DNA of 64,000 bases. Origin: Steroidobacter gossypii. Its GTDB lineage: Bacteria > Pseudomonadota > Gammaproteobacteria > Steroidobacterales > Steroidobacteraceae. Both the position numbers and the translations under genes were made by a program. Positions 10,532 through 19,112 of this stretch are shown in pieces (position 1 is the stretch's first letter; every line of letters starts with the position of its first letter). Under the pieces are notes generated by a model, which saw nothing but the letters and a program-made list of their open reading frames with translations, did not search any database and was not told the origin of the DNA. Location: assembly GCF_016801985.1 (NCBI RefSeq), contig NZ_JAEVLS010000003.1, positions 791,224 to 855,223 of the forward strand, read 5' to 3'.

Positions 10532-11182
10532 GTGGGCGGCGACATCGTTCTTTTGGGTGATTCCATCTTTGACAATGCCGCCTACACGGCAGGTGAGCCC
10601 GACGTGCTCGGGCATCTGCGATCAATGCTTCCGACGGGCTGGCGCGCGTCGTTGCGCGCGCTCGACGGGGCGAGAATTCCTCAGTTGCGTGAGCAACTCT
10701 CTCGGCTGCCGGGGGAGACCACGCATCTGGTCGTCTCCATCGGCGGCAATGACGTGCTCGGCAACACGGATTTACTGTCCACGGCGATGTCTTCGACGAC
10801 GCTATGGTCCTTGTTCGCAGAACGGGTCGACGCCTTCGAAAGCGCATATCGTGCAGCCATCGAGCACGTCCTGACACTCGATAAGGCGATCACGCTCTGC
10901 ACGATCTATAACGGCAATCTTGATGCTGCCATCGCGCCGGCGGCGCGCCTTGCGCTCACGATGTTCAACGACGTCATTCTGCGCACCGCGTTTGAACGGT
11001 CGATCGGCTTGATTGAACTCCGCCTCGTATGCACGCAGCCCGCCGATTACGCCAATCCGATCGAGCCCTCAGGCATCGGTGGGCGCAAGATCGCGCAGGC
11101 GATCGTGGCCGCCGTAGGCATCGACACGGGCGCAGGCATCGCCTCGCGCGTGACGGCGCTGCGCGTAGACGCCTCACCTTGA
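10532..11182 (+). CDS. SGNH/GDSL-family hydrolase
   Basis: About 216 aa from the GTG at 10532, which has AAGGGG 8 bases upstream; an in-frame GTG at 10523 overlaps that site and is less likely. Block I is VLLGDSIFDN with the nucleophile Ser near residue 11. Block III is SIGGNDVLGN, giving the oxyanion Asn. At the C-terminus the usual block with the catalytic Asp/His reads ADYANPIEPSGIGGRKIA, with no His where many SGNH enzymes have one. Whether the enzyme is active on esters is therefore unsure. No signal peptide is visible, so a cytoplasmic place is suggested. Confidence 0.8.
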   Translation: MGGDIVLLGDSIFDNAAYTAGEPDVLGHLRSMLPTGWRASLRALDGARIPQLREQLSRLPGETTHLVVSIGGNDVLGNTDLLSTAMSSTTLWSLFAERVDAFESAYRAAIEHVLTLDKAITLCTIYNGNLDAAIAPAARLALTMFNDVILRTAFERSIGLIELRLVCTQPADYANPIEPSGIGGRKIAQAIVAAVGIDTGAGIASRVTALRVDASP

Positions 11183-11559
11183 GGGGCGCGGCGTGTCACA
11201 GAGCGCGCGAGCAGGCATTGTGGCGAAGAGTTCATCCACATCGATTCACCTTCGGTCGTGAAAGCTTGTGAGAGGCGCATCCAGGATGGAGCAAGTGTGG
11301 CGTGGAGGAAGCGCTGTGCGCTCGAGGTCGATCTCAGGGCGGTAAGCCCGCTGCGGCCACGATGACTCGCTCGCAGGCTCGGCGGATCGTCGCGTCAATT
11401 CAGGTGGGGACGAGCCGCCGGAGTTTTTTGATGCTGCAGCCGAGTTCGTGACAGAAAAGCAGGAGCGAATCGATGGTGGAGATTTCAACGACGCCGCAGG
11501 ATTTGTCTTTCGCCGCGAGTTGGACGGCGCCAGATCCGCGGTGGCGTCAATGTTGAAGC
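11183..11559. other. probable decayed sequence beside a broken HigA gene
   Basis: No intact gene. On the minus strand, about 11400-11530, a short frame reads KSCGVVEISTIDSLLLFC and GCSIKKLRRLVPT before a stop; it has natural composition but I do not recognise it. It may be a gene fragment downstream of the broken antitoxin. Confidence 0.35.
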
Positions 11560-11861
11560 CTACAAGACACCGGAGGACATCCGAAGAAATCTGGCAATGA
11601 GATCCAAGCGCCCACCCATCGCTTCGACATAGAGTATCAACGTCGAGCGCATCAAATCGGCGCGGCTTTCGAGCTTGGAAATACGCTCCTGGCCGACGCC
11701 AGGCGTTTTGGCAAGGCTTGTTTGGTTTGGGTGAGCGCGCGTGCGCGGCGAAGCTCACTCGAGGATTTCTCTTGCGCGATCAGCGCCGCCGTTCGCGCGG
11801 CGATCTTCGCCCGGCGTTCCGGCGACAGGCTCGCCAAGTTCTCTTCCAACGTCTGACCCAC
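11560..11861 (-). pseudogene. HigA-type XRE antitoxin, frameshifted
   Basis: The frame from GTG 11861 reads MGQTLEENLASLSPERR and ELRRARALTQTKQAL, the start of an XRE helix-turn-helix. It then goes out of frame near 11705. The rest of the domain continues in another minus frame as GVGQERISKLESRADLMRST and YVEAMGGRLDLIARF, ending at TAG 11560-11562. The start and this stop are out of register, confirming a small indel. In the family this is the DNA-binding antitoxin and repressor of a RelE/HigB toxin. Its toxin partner lies on the far side of the IS element at 11865-12850. Confidence 0.75.
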
Positions 11862-11864
11862 GGT

Positions 11865-12850
11865 TGGAGTTCCCAGGCTTTCACGGACAGTCTCTCTAGG
11901 GGAGAAATAACCTAGGAGCGAATCCGAGATGACAGTCCGATCGAGCGCTGGACGAGTTCGAAAGATCTACAAATTTATCAAGGAGAACAGCTCGGAGCAC
12001 AGCGTGGAGATGATGTGCCAACTGCTCAAAGTGTCCCGCAGCGGATACTACGCGTGGCTCGCCAAGCCTATGTCAGATCGAGCACACGAAGACGCTCGGT
12101 TGCTCCGCCTGATCCGCGCGTCATTCAAGGCCAGTCACGGCATCTACGGCGCCCCACGCATCTTTCTGGATCTCCGAGAGGCCGGGGAAGTGTGCAGTAA
12201 GCACCGAGTAGCGCGCCTCATGCGCGTCAACAACATAAAGGCGCTGCACGGATACCGCACTCGGCGGTACGTCGTATCAAGACCTGCTGAGTTGACGCCG
12301 AACCTGCTGAAGCGTGCCTTCACCGTATCCAAGCCGAATACGGCCTGGGTGACGGATATCACGTACGTTCGGACCTGGGAAGGCTGGCTGTATCTCGCGG
12401 TCGTAATGGATCTCTTCTCCCGCAAAGTGATCGGCTGGTCAGTTCGGTCAGCGATCGTCAAAGAGCTCGTCCTGGACGCCGTTCTAATAGCAGTGCGAAG
12501 GCGAAAACCCAAGAAGGCGTTGATTCATTCTGACCAAGGATCACAGTATGGCAGTGATGCTTGGCGACGCTTCTGCCAATCTCACAATCTGGAGCCCAGC
12601 ATGAGTCGGCGTGGAAACTGCTGGGATAACGCGGTGGCGGAATCTTTCTTCAGCAGCCTGAAGAAGGAGCGGATCAAGAAACGGATCTACAAGACGCGAG
12701 ACCTCGCGAAAGCAGATATCTCCGAGTACATTGATTCGTTCTACAATACGACGCGTCGCCATGCTCATATCGGTGGCGTAAGCCCGGATGCTTTTGAAGC
12801 TGCCGCACATCTCCGCTAGTGGGTGTGTCCACGAAAGCCTGGGAACTCCA
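11865..12850 (+). mobile_element. IS3-family insertion sequence, 986 bp, lacking orfA
   Basis: 25-bp terminal inverted repeats lie at 11865-11889 and 12826-12850. They begin TGGAGTTCCCAGGCTTTC, differ at two positions and end TG...CA as in IS3 elements. The flanking GGT (11862-11864 and 12851-12853) is a 3-bp target duplication. Only about 40 bases separate the left repeat from the orfB-type transposase, so the usual orfA is missing. The element sits between the toxin and antitoxin halves of a HigBA operon. Confidence 0.9.
11929..12819 (+). CDS. IS3-family transposase (OrfB, DDE integrase)
   Basis: A 296-aa DDE transposase. Residues about 28-90 are the HTH_21 segment (VSRSGYYAWLAKP, HGIYGAPRI). 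The rve integrase core follows with WVTDITYVRTWEGWLYLAVV (first Asp), HSDQGSQYGSDAWRRF (second Asp) and SRRGNCWDNAVAESFFSSLK (catalytic Glu). The C-terminus is HAHIGGVSPDAFE. Normally produced as an OrfA-OrfB frameshift fusion; OrfA is absent here, so mobility probably needs help from another copy. Confidence 0.93.
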   Translation: MTVRSSAGRVRKIYKFIKENSSEHSVEMMCQLLKVSRSGYYAWLAKPMSDRAHEDARLLRLIRASFKASHGIYGAPRIFLDLREAGEVCSKHRVARLMRVNNIKALHGYRTRRYVVSRPAELTPNLLKRAFTVSKPNTAWVTDITYVRTWEGWLYLAVVMDLFSRKVIGWSVRSAIVKELVLDAVLIAVRRRKPKKALIHSDQGSQYGSDAWRRFCQSHNLEPSMSRRGNCWDNAVAESFFSSLKKERIKKRIYKTRDLAKADISEYIDSFYNTTRRHAHIGGVSPDAFEAAAHLR

Positions 12851-12940
12851 GGTTACCTCCTTGTTGAGATCCTTGAGTTGTGCCAGGTGCTGATCGAGCC
12901 GAGCATCGCGTTGAAAACGGAACAAGACGGGCGAGGCGGG
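12851..12940 (-). pseudogene. C-terminal fragment of a HigB/RelE-type toxin
   Basis: On the minus strand the sequence reads FQRDARLDQHLAQLKDLNKE up to the IS boundary. This is the typical C-terminus of phage-derived HigB (gp49-like) toxins. An in-frame stop at 12941-12943 cuts the rest away. With the IS and one copy of GGT removed, this tail runs directly into the GTG start of the broken HigA-like gene at 11861, which restores a normal toxin-antitoxin junction. Confidence 0.65.
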
Positions 12941-12943
12941 TCA

Positions 12944-13296
12944 GCGCGCGTCGATGAGTGACTTGCCAGAGCCGTTCGTGGCGCGCCTCGCGTGCGTGTC
13001 TCACCACGCCAGATCGGGGCGCCTGGTTTTTGCGGATCGAGAAGAGTCGCCTTGCGCTCATAGGACGAATGTTACATCGCAAGAGGAGCCATGAGCTTCG
13101 ATGCGCGATCGAATGTCTACTGTAGTGGACGCGCCCACGACGTATCAGGGATCCGGCGCCGCTCACGAAGGGTGGATCATCGGCGAGCGCAAGCCCCAGG
13201 GCGCCTTCGTGCGGTGGGTGAATGCGGCAGCGCCTGGCCTGCAGTGGCTCGGAAGATGTCAGCGAACATCGGCGCGGAGCACACGATTCTATGCAT
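12944..13296. other. no recognisable gene
   Basis: About 350 bases following the toxin fragment; no convincing coding frame. It contains CTGTAGTGGAC near 13120-13130, similar to the core of the repeated motif described at 13426 and 21371. Confidence 0.35.
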
Positions 13297-13500
13297 CGTG
13301 TGCTCCGTTCTCAAAACCATTGATGGAACGCGCGTTTGTGAGATCCGGTTGCGCGCGTAGTGGCGGCTTGTTTCTTTTGAAACGTCCATCGGCCGCCGGT
13401 GAAAACATCAGGAACGCCGCGGGCATGTCCACCATAGTAGACAATCTCATCAAATCCGCCGGCCAGTCCTTGATGCATCGCGCACGTTCCGTCACATTGG
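13297..13500. repeat. diverged repeat block, copy A
   Basis: Aligns by eye with 21216-21450. Shared stretches include CGTGTGCTCC, ACGCGCGTTTGTGAGA (ACGCGTTTGTGAGA in copy B), TAGTGGCGGC, CCATCGGCCGCC and the palindromic motif with ACAATCTCATCAA, in the same order and orientation. Both copies lie just upstream of related Phd-type antitoxin genes, the one here decayed. Reads as an old duplication of an antitoxin leader or of a larger cassette. Confidence 0.7.
13426..13443. promoter_or_regulatory. palindromic motif, copy A
   Basis: TGTCCACCATAGTAGACA, an imperfect palindrome with TGT/ACA ends. It matches TGTACACCATAGTGGACA at 21371-21388 and TGTACACCATAGTGAAC at 18575-18591. Position upstream of an antitoxin-like gene suggests an operator; not proven. 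Confidence 0.45.
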
Positions 13501-13547
13501 AGCCCATGCCGGACGGATCGATGTCCGGAGAGAAATGCGAATGATCC

Positions 13548-13675
13548 ATGCGCACGCTGATCACACCGAATCCATTGGATTGGTCGCTGAGGCGACGCGC
13601 GGTGAGTCGTACCTGTGCGCAGCCATGGGCACCTCACGCCACGGCTCTACCGTTGCGATGCGCGGGATGGTTTGA
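13548..13675 (+). pseudogene. decayed Phd-type antitoxin
   Basis: Starts MRTLI like the antitoxin at 21546 (MRTLD). After a frameshift it keeps the ATRGESYLCA segment that matches AARGESFLIA of the related gene, then stops at 13673-13675. The upstream leader is the repeat block copy A. Only about a third of the antitoxin is readable and no toxin follows. Confidence 0.5.
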
Positions 13676-14039
13676 ATGGATGTCCTCATCGTTCCCGGCG
13701 ACCCTTGAACCGAAGCGGGGGGACCGGGAGCGATCGGCTCCTTGGAGATTGCTTGCGCGCGCCATCGCGGAAAGGATGCGAGGTGCGCAGGCGTCCGCCG
13801 CTACGCTCTGAGCAAGTACGGTGTCTGAATCAATATGTGGGTCTGACAGGCGGGGCAGTCTGGAGCCTTTTCGCCTGGGCGCTCTCGCACCGCTCGCGTT
13901 TGCGACAGTCAGGTCAAATTCGATGCACGTGCAACGACTCGTGAAGATATCGATGTCGAATCTCCGAGTGACTCGCGCGAGGTTGCTGCCCATGCTGATG
14001 TGGACTAAACCAACCGAACTTAGTTCATTCGTGGCCGTC
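13676..14039. other. leader of the 14.0-kb antitoxin; no gene seen
   Basis: About 360 bases between the decayed antitoxin and the next one. A frame in register with the following antitoxin begins further upstream, but its extra residues do not resemble the family. No clear promoter was identified. Confidence 0.35.
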
Positions 14040-14282
14040 ATGAAGACGATCAACATCCATGAAGCAAAGACGCATCTGTCTCGGCTCGTCGAGCAGGCCG
14101 CGCGGGGGGAGTCGTTCATCATCGCGAAGGCGGGTAAACCGCTCGTGAAGGTTGTTCCTGTCACTGCACCGGAGGCAAGTCAGGTGAAACGCATCGGATT
14201 TCTCGAGGGCGAGATCCGTGTTCCGGATGATTTCGATAGCATGGGGCAGGCTGAAATTGAAAGCGTGTTTGGATCACCGTGA
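14040..14282 (+). CDS. Phd/VapB-type antitoxin
   Basis: 80 aa from the ATG at 14040 (MKTINIHEAKTHLSRLV). The fold is the Phd/YefM DNA-binding type: HEAKTHLSRLVEQAARGESF, then IIAKAGKPLVKVVPV and the toxin-wrapping tail with KRIGFLEGEIRVPDDFD. It overlaps the next gene by 4 bases (GTGA), the classic antitoxin-toxin coupling. It would neutralise the PIN toxin and repress the operon. Because the partner toxin is frameshifted, the antitoxin may now act alone. Confidence 0.88.
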   Translation: MKTINIHEAKTHLSRLVEQAARGESFIIAKAGKPLVKVVPVTAPEASQVKRIGFLEGEIRVPDDFDSMGQAEIESVFGSP

Positions 14283-14664
14283 AGTTGCTGCTCGATACAC
14301 ATCTGCTTCTGAGGATTGCCGGGCAATCTGATCGATTGTCTGAGCAAGCGCGCTCGCTCATCGAGGCTCCGCAGAATGAGCTCATCTTCAGCGTCGCAAG
14401 CCTCTGGGAGGTCGACATCAAGCGGGCTTGGGTCGAGCGGACTTCAAGGTCGATGCTCGCTTGCTGCGTAGGGGACTGCTCGACAATGGCTACGATGAGC
14501 TACCGATCGCGAGCGAACACGTCGTTGCCGTCGATAACCTGCCGCTCATTCACAAGGATCCCTTCGACAGGATTCTTCTCGCACAATCACAGGTTGAAGG
14601 GATCACGCTCCTCACGGCTGATCCAACCCTTGCTCACTATGCAGGCGCCGTGCGATTGGTTTGA
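14279..14664 (+). pseudogene. VapC-type PIN toxin, one-base deletion
   Basis: Starts at GTG 14279 (KLLLDTHLLLRIAGQSDRL, first catalytic Asp) and continues to SVASLWEVDIKR (catalytic Glu). It then loses frame at 14424-14427, where AAGCGGGCTTG would read KRGLG with one more G. The second half continues in the next frame as GRADFKVDARLLRRGLL, ending HKDPFDRILLAQSQ and TLLTADPTLAHY (further acidic residues) at 14662-14664. In the family VapC cleaves tRNA or rRNA. The deletion should inactivate it, which would explain survival with minimal antitoxin pressure. Confidence 0.82.
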
Positions 14665-14829
14665 CGGGATGGGCGGCCCGCCGCGAACTGCCCCGCACAA
14701 GAGCGCGGCCGCGAATTGCGTCTGCGTGGCCGGCTCGCATCGCGGGATCCGTTCAGATTGATCGCTGGATCCCAGCAATTCCCTGGCAAGCCGAGCACCA
14801 CATCGAGTGCTGTGCACAGCGCGAGCCAC

Positions 14830-15290
14830 GATTGTCGCGCGGTTCGTGTTCTGCGACGAGAACAGCGCGCGTGGTCTGCGCCAGGCTTGCGAAATGGCGG
14901 TATCCTGCTCTGATCGCCTTCAGTCCCAGATCTACGGCCAGGTGAGTCTCGCCGACGCCAGGTGATCCGAGGATTACGGCATTCTCGCCATGCTCGGGAA
15001 GTGAGCGGCAGCGAGTTGCTGGATCTGCTTCTTATCAACGGAGAGTTGATAACCAAACTCGAAGACCTCCAAGCCCTTCACGAAGGGGAAACGCGCCAGG
15101 TTCGTGCGCATCGTGATGTTCTTGGCCGTCTTTGCAGCGACCTCCTCGGTCAGCAATCGATCCAAGAAATCTGCCTATGAATCTCCTGGGTGGAAGCCTC
15201 TTGCAAGAGCGCCTCCAATCGTTCGCGACTCTTGATGAGTCGTGATCGGGAACACTGTTCCTGCAATCGCTCAAGCTGTGCGGCGTTCAT
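14830..15290 (-). pseudogene. IS21-family IstB ATPase, truncated and frameshifted
   Basis: The start MNAAQLERLQEQCSRSRL at 15290 overlaps the IstA stop (ATGA). After a frameshift near 15175 it reads FLDRLLTEEVAAKTAK and FPFVKGLEVFEFGYQ. After another near 15010 it reads GENAVILGSPGVGETHLAVD and then runs out at about 14830. The Walker A Lys is replaced by Glu (GVGET instead of GxGKT), and the C-terminal half is missing. It is a dead helper ATPase of an IS21 element. Confidence 0.8.
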
Positions 15291-16160
15291 AGGGAAACCT
15301 CCTTGGGGGCGCAGTCCGCCAGTTGTAAGTAAAGGGACAGATCACGACCTTCCACCTCGTTGTGATACGGCGGGGTATCGAGCGCGCCGCCAATCCAAAG
15401 CGGTGGCGCGCGTTCGAGCAATGGCGCCGGGACCCTGTTCGGGCAGGATGCGCAGCTGATGTCCCTCGAGCATCGGGTGCTCGGCAACACACTGTCCTCG
15501 GTGATAGATCGTCAGCTGTCCATCACGAGCTTGTAGCTCCACCGTCTGCCCGATCAGCGGGAAAGGCACCGAGTAGCGGTTGGTTCGAAAGCTAAGGAGA
15601 TAGTCACTCGCGACGATGCGACTGCGTCGGCCCTCCTGTGCGAAGGAGCGCTGACTTACTGTTGGTATGAGGGTGGATCGTTCCCTATCGAACCGATCGG
15701 TCGCTCGTGGGTGGCGCCGTGAATACGCACATCGGCGATCGTGGCCGTCCAGTCCCGCAACTGCTCGGTGAGATCGACGATGTCGATAAACTCGCGTCCA
15801 GGTAGGAAGTTGTGCTCGATGTACTTCACACCGGACTCCACCTCACCCTTGGTCTGAGCGCGGTACGGTCGGCAATGCCGCGGCTCGAAGCCCAACAGAC
15901 TGCGAAGCGTTTGAACGTCGGGTTCCGCACCACACGGCCGTCGCCATCGGGATAGCACGCGCAGCGTGTTCGTTCATAGAGATGCTCGCGAGTGTGGCCA
16001 CCGAAGTGCTCGAACGCGCGCTCGTGCGCATCCAGGAACCGTGCTAAGCGTTCATCGACCGAGGGCCGATAGAAACCTCGGCGGGAGTATCAAAGCGGTC
16101 AACACGAAGAAGTGCACCGTGCGCCGGCCGCTTCGGCACGGCACCTGACTCTGACCCCAG
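15287..16160 (-). pseudogene. IS21-family IstA transposase, C-terminal remnant
   Basis: Reads, across several frames, PCRSGRRTVHFFVLT, GFYRPSVDERLARFLDAHE, FEHFGGHTREHLYERT, CRPYRAQTKGEVESGVKYI, NFLPGREFIDI and ERPI, and finally the C-terminal VPFPLIGQTVELQARDGQLT-like domain, ending CAPKEVSL at 15287. The pieces of the integrase core are in the correct order, but with at least three indels. The N-terminal HTH is gone; the remnant meets an IS66 fragment at about 16157. Confidence 0.8.
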
Positions 16161-16850
16161 GTCGATCTGGCTCTGCTGAACCTGATGGATGAGCGGATGC
16201 GAGCTTCCGGCTACATCCGGATCGACGAGACGCCGGTGCAGGTGTTGAAGAGCGATGCCAACGGCACCCAACAGTGGGTCAGAGTCGCCGGCCCACCCGG
16301 ACAGCGATTGATCTTGTTCGAGCATGATCCGAGTCAAAGCGCGCAAGTGGCGGCACGGTTGCTGGAGGGCGCGCGCGGCTACGTCCAAAGCGATGGCTGC
16401 GAGGCGTAGCTTCTTCGAAGCCGTGCAGGCGCTATCGAGATTGGAGCAAAAGAAGAACACCGCCGTGCACGAGATCGTTCGGCGCATCGATGCGCTGTAC
16501 GCAATCGAGCGCGAGATCAAACATCTATCAGACGAGGAGCGACGTCATGTGCGACAAACGCGTGCGGTACCGCTGTTCGATTCGTTACATACATTCGCAC
16601 AGGCACTGCAAACCCAGACATTGACCTCGGGCAAGCTCGGTGAGGCGCTCGCGTATCTCAACGAACAATGGGCGAAGTTGATTCGCTATGTCGACGATGG
16701 ACGCATCGCAATCGACACGAACTTGGCGGAGAATGCGATTCGCCCCTTCGCTCGGGGCCGGCGCGCCTGCTTGTTCGCTGACACTGCCAAAGGCGCGAAG
16801 GCCAGTGCGGCGTTCTTCAGCCTGATCGAGACCGCCGCTTACAGTTCGGC
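16157..16850 (+). pseudogene. IS66-family TnpC transposase, internal and C-terminal remnant
   Basis: Reads NLMDERMRASGYIRIDETPV (start of the transposase core), then ARLLEGARGYVQSDGC. A gap of roughly 30 residues, normally holding the conserved Tyr/His segment, follows, and the frame resumes with FFEAVQALSRLEQKKNTAVH. Later it reads EQWAKLIRYVDDGRIAIDTN, LAENAIRPFARGRRACLFA and GAKASAAFFSLIETA, after which the match ends. The N-terminal third and the C-terminal end are missing, so it is inactive. Confidence 0.82.
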
Positions 16851-17747
16851 GATATGCGGATCGGATTTCTGCGCGTCAATCAGAGTGTTCGCACCAGCAA
16901 AACGCTCCTGCGGTCATGGAGTTCATCGCGAGGCGTTTTCACGGCAGCGAACCGCTACGAGATCGCTTGAGGGAAGCGAGGGCGGCATTGCGCCGCGCCT
17001 CATCGTGCATCGGTCGCACACCTTCAGGCGCGCGACACAGTCCAAGACGACCCTGGCTTTTAGCTTCCGGAAGCGTTGACCTCGTTGTCGCTGTCGTCGG
17101 CGGTGCTCATTGGCGCGTGGAGGCGCTGGGTGGCCGCTGATCCTACTCGATACCCGCTCCCCTGGCGCACGGCGCCACTGATTGTCGCTTATAGTGGACG
17201 TGGCGGCGACAAACCAACGGCGTCAGTGTCGATGAGTCGCCTGCCGGGCTTCAAGCTTTGGATCGCATGAGATCTCGAGGCGAGCGTGACGAAGGGCAGG
17301 GCATTCATCGAAGGTGTCAGGCGCCCAAGCGCGTAAGCGGACGAGCAGGCCGTCCGCGAGTCACCTCTGTGCGGCGGATCGCGCTGACGGCGGATTGGAA
17401 TCCGCCCCCGACGGTGGCAAGCGCTCGATGGCGATGCGCCTGTCGCACGATGAGGATCTGATCGGCAGGTGTCTCGAGATCGAGAGCGCGCCGCATCTAT
17501 AGCGTTCGAGTCTTCCCGTCAGGCGCATCACGGCGAGGTGGAAGCCGACGATTACGGGCATCGTGTGCTCCGTATGCCGAAGCGTCGGGGCAGGGTCAAG
17601 CAAATGAAGGCAAGCGGACGGCCTCAGATTAACTTTGATTCGCTTGACGTGATGATATTTGCTTGTCGTCGGGTGCAGCGGCCGCACCTTGGACGAAAAG
17701 TCTGTCACTGTTTCCTACAGTTGGCGGTCGCCGTTAGTGAATACGCA
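16851..17747. other. no recognisable gene; one hairpin
   Basis: About 900 bases after the IS66 remnant. Open frames are short or Arg-rich. TTGTCGC at 17182-17188 pairs with GCGACAA at 17206-17212 around TATAGTGGAC, the motif core seen near toxin-antitoxin genes. No gene is called. Confidence 0.4.
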
Positions 17748-18038
17748 CTATGCGACTTTCTTGACGCGCATCTCGACACGCAATCCCGCCGCCGCCAACA
17801 TATTCACAAGAGCATCCAGACTGAACTTATCGATCTTCCCGCGAAGCAGGTCATTGATTCTCGGCTGGGTGACACCGAAGAGCCTGGCGGCCTGAGCTTG
17901 CGTAATCTCACGTGCCTCTTCGCGAATCCTCGACATGAGCTGGGCGCGCAGTTGCAGATTCTCGGCTTCCCCTGGCGCGAATCCAAGATCCTCGAATACA
18001 TTGCCGCTGCCGCGCTCAGTCTTCACTCTACTTTTCAT
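17748..18038 (-). CDS. XRE-family antitoxin (HigA type)
   Basis: 96 aa from the ATG at 18038 (MKSRVKTERGSGNVFEDLGF). The motif ITQAQAARLFGVTQPRINDL is a clear helix-turn-helix, followed by LRGKIDKFSLDALVNMLAAA and a basic tail (VEMRVKKVA). The GSGNVFEDLG opening is typical of HigA-like partners of gp49-type toxins. The start overlaps the toxin stop by 4 bases (ATGA). It should bind and repress the shared promoter together with the toxin. An in-frame ATG at 18080 lies inside the toxin gene and is less likely. Confidence 0.9.
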   Translation of the reverse strand: MKSRVKTERGSGNVFEDLGFAPGEAENLQLRAQLMSRIREEAREITQAQAARLFGVTQPRINDLLRGKIDKFSLDALVNMLAAAGLRVEMRVKKVA

Positions 18039-18355
18039 CGATTTCTCCGCTGTTGCACTAACGCTCGATATCGGGCGCATGCAATTTCGATATCGGGCTG
18101 CGGTGTTCTTAGGGACTTCTTCTGAAAGGCATGCAGCACGTATACAGCCTCGTCGAACTTGGCGACATACAATACGCGGAACTCGCCCTTACTATGGAGT
18201 CGGATCTCCTTTACGCCAGGGCCAACGGATGTCATCGGCTTCCAGTCGGACGGCTCATTGCCTAGCTGGACTTCCCACAACTCGAAACCCGCTCGCTGTC
18301 GGACCTCTTCCGGAAAGGCGCGGATCTGCCGATGGCTATCGCCCGGCCAGTGCAC
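18035..18355 (-). CDS. HigB/RelE-type toxin (gp49-like)
   Basis: 106 aa from a GTG at 18355 (HWPGDSHRQIRAFPEE). Motifs are the helix AGFELWEVQLGNEPSDWKPM, the beta strand GVKEIRLHSKGEFRVLYVAK, then AVYVLHAFQKKSLRTPQPDI, the most conserved part of the family. In known HigB/RelE toxins this fold cleaves mRNA on the ribosome. The gene order toxin then antitoxin is the HigBA order. Both genes look intact, so this is one of the three complete TA pairs in the window. Confidence 0.9.
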   Translation of the reverse strand: MHWPGDSHRQIRAFPEEVRQRAGFELWEVQLGNEPSDWKPMTSVGPGVKEIRLHSKGEFRVLYVAKFDEAVYVLHAFQKKSLRTPQPDIEIACARYRALVQQRRNR

Positions 18356-18840
18356 GGGTTTGGACAGCAGGAGTGGTATACCCGTTTTGATATAGGTTTC
18401 AAGTCGAGGCGGTTCATATTCCTCTGTCCGCTCGATTGAACGTCCGACGCGCTGCCGCCGAAGCAGGGCGGCGCCGCGTTGATACCTTCATGCGCCAGGA
18501 CGCGGCGCGTTCGATTCCGCTATGAGAAGATGGTGAGAAAGCAAGAGGAGATGGTGATCGCGATGGTTCAATTTTGTACACCATAGTGAACCGCCGATCA
18601 CGCGCGGGCGTGTAACATTCCTATTCGCGAGAGGGCCTGCGCGCGATCTGCCAAGCGAAGGGATGTGCCCTGACGATGAAATACCTGGCTCCACGAGCCT
18701 GATTGACAGCACATCGAGCCTCATCATCGAATCCACTCAAAATCCCGGACGTTCCTCTCGACAAGAACGAGAAGGCGGTCGGGCGCAAAAGCCGCCGCAA
18801 GGCGGTTTTTGCACGATAGGGCCGGTCAAGGCTTGCGTTG
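18356..18840. other. intergenic stretch with repeated palindromic motif
   Basis: No gene is recognised. TGTACACCATAGTGAAC at 18575-18591 is the third copy of the motif seen at 13426 and 21371. A terminator-like hairpin lies at 18787-18810. Confidence 0.45.
18787..18810. terminator. terminator-like hairpin with GCAA loop
   Basis: AAAAGCCGCC, GCAA, GGCGGTTTTT: a 5-bp GC stem with a GCAA tetraloop, flanked by A-run and T-run, so it could end transcription from either side. It lies just before the NYN fragment. Confidence 0.65.
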
Positions 18841-19011
18841 ATGTCACCGGCAGGCGGCGAACGACGGCGCATCAGGACGCGCGTCTATATCGATGGGTAT
18901 AACCTCTACTACGGCTGTCTGAAGCACTCGGCCGATAAATGGCTCGATCCCCGAGCGCTCATCGAATGTATTCTCCCCACCATTCTGCATGAGTCAGGTG
19001 GGGCGCCTTGA
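18841..19011 (+). pseudogene. N-terminal fragment of an NYN-domain protein
   Basis: 56 aa: RRIRTRVYIDGYNLYYGCLK, then WLDPRALIECILPTIL and a stop at 19009-19011. VYIDGYNLYYG is the first strand of the NYN nuclease domain, with the metal-binding Asp. In known members the domain needs about 200 residues with further Asp residues, which are absent. The following 90 bases are open in another frame (QFSSLYQRCLEGDTPSAL), possibly a rejoined piece after a deletion. Confidence 0.65.
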
Positions 19012-19112
19012 GATCAAACTTCGTCAGCCCATGCAGTTCTCCAGTCTCTATCAACGCTGCTTGGAAGGCGACACGCCGAGTGCGCTGAGCGGCGTCGCAT
19101 TCCCCTAACGCC

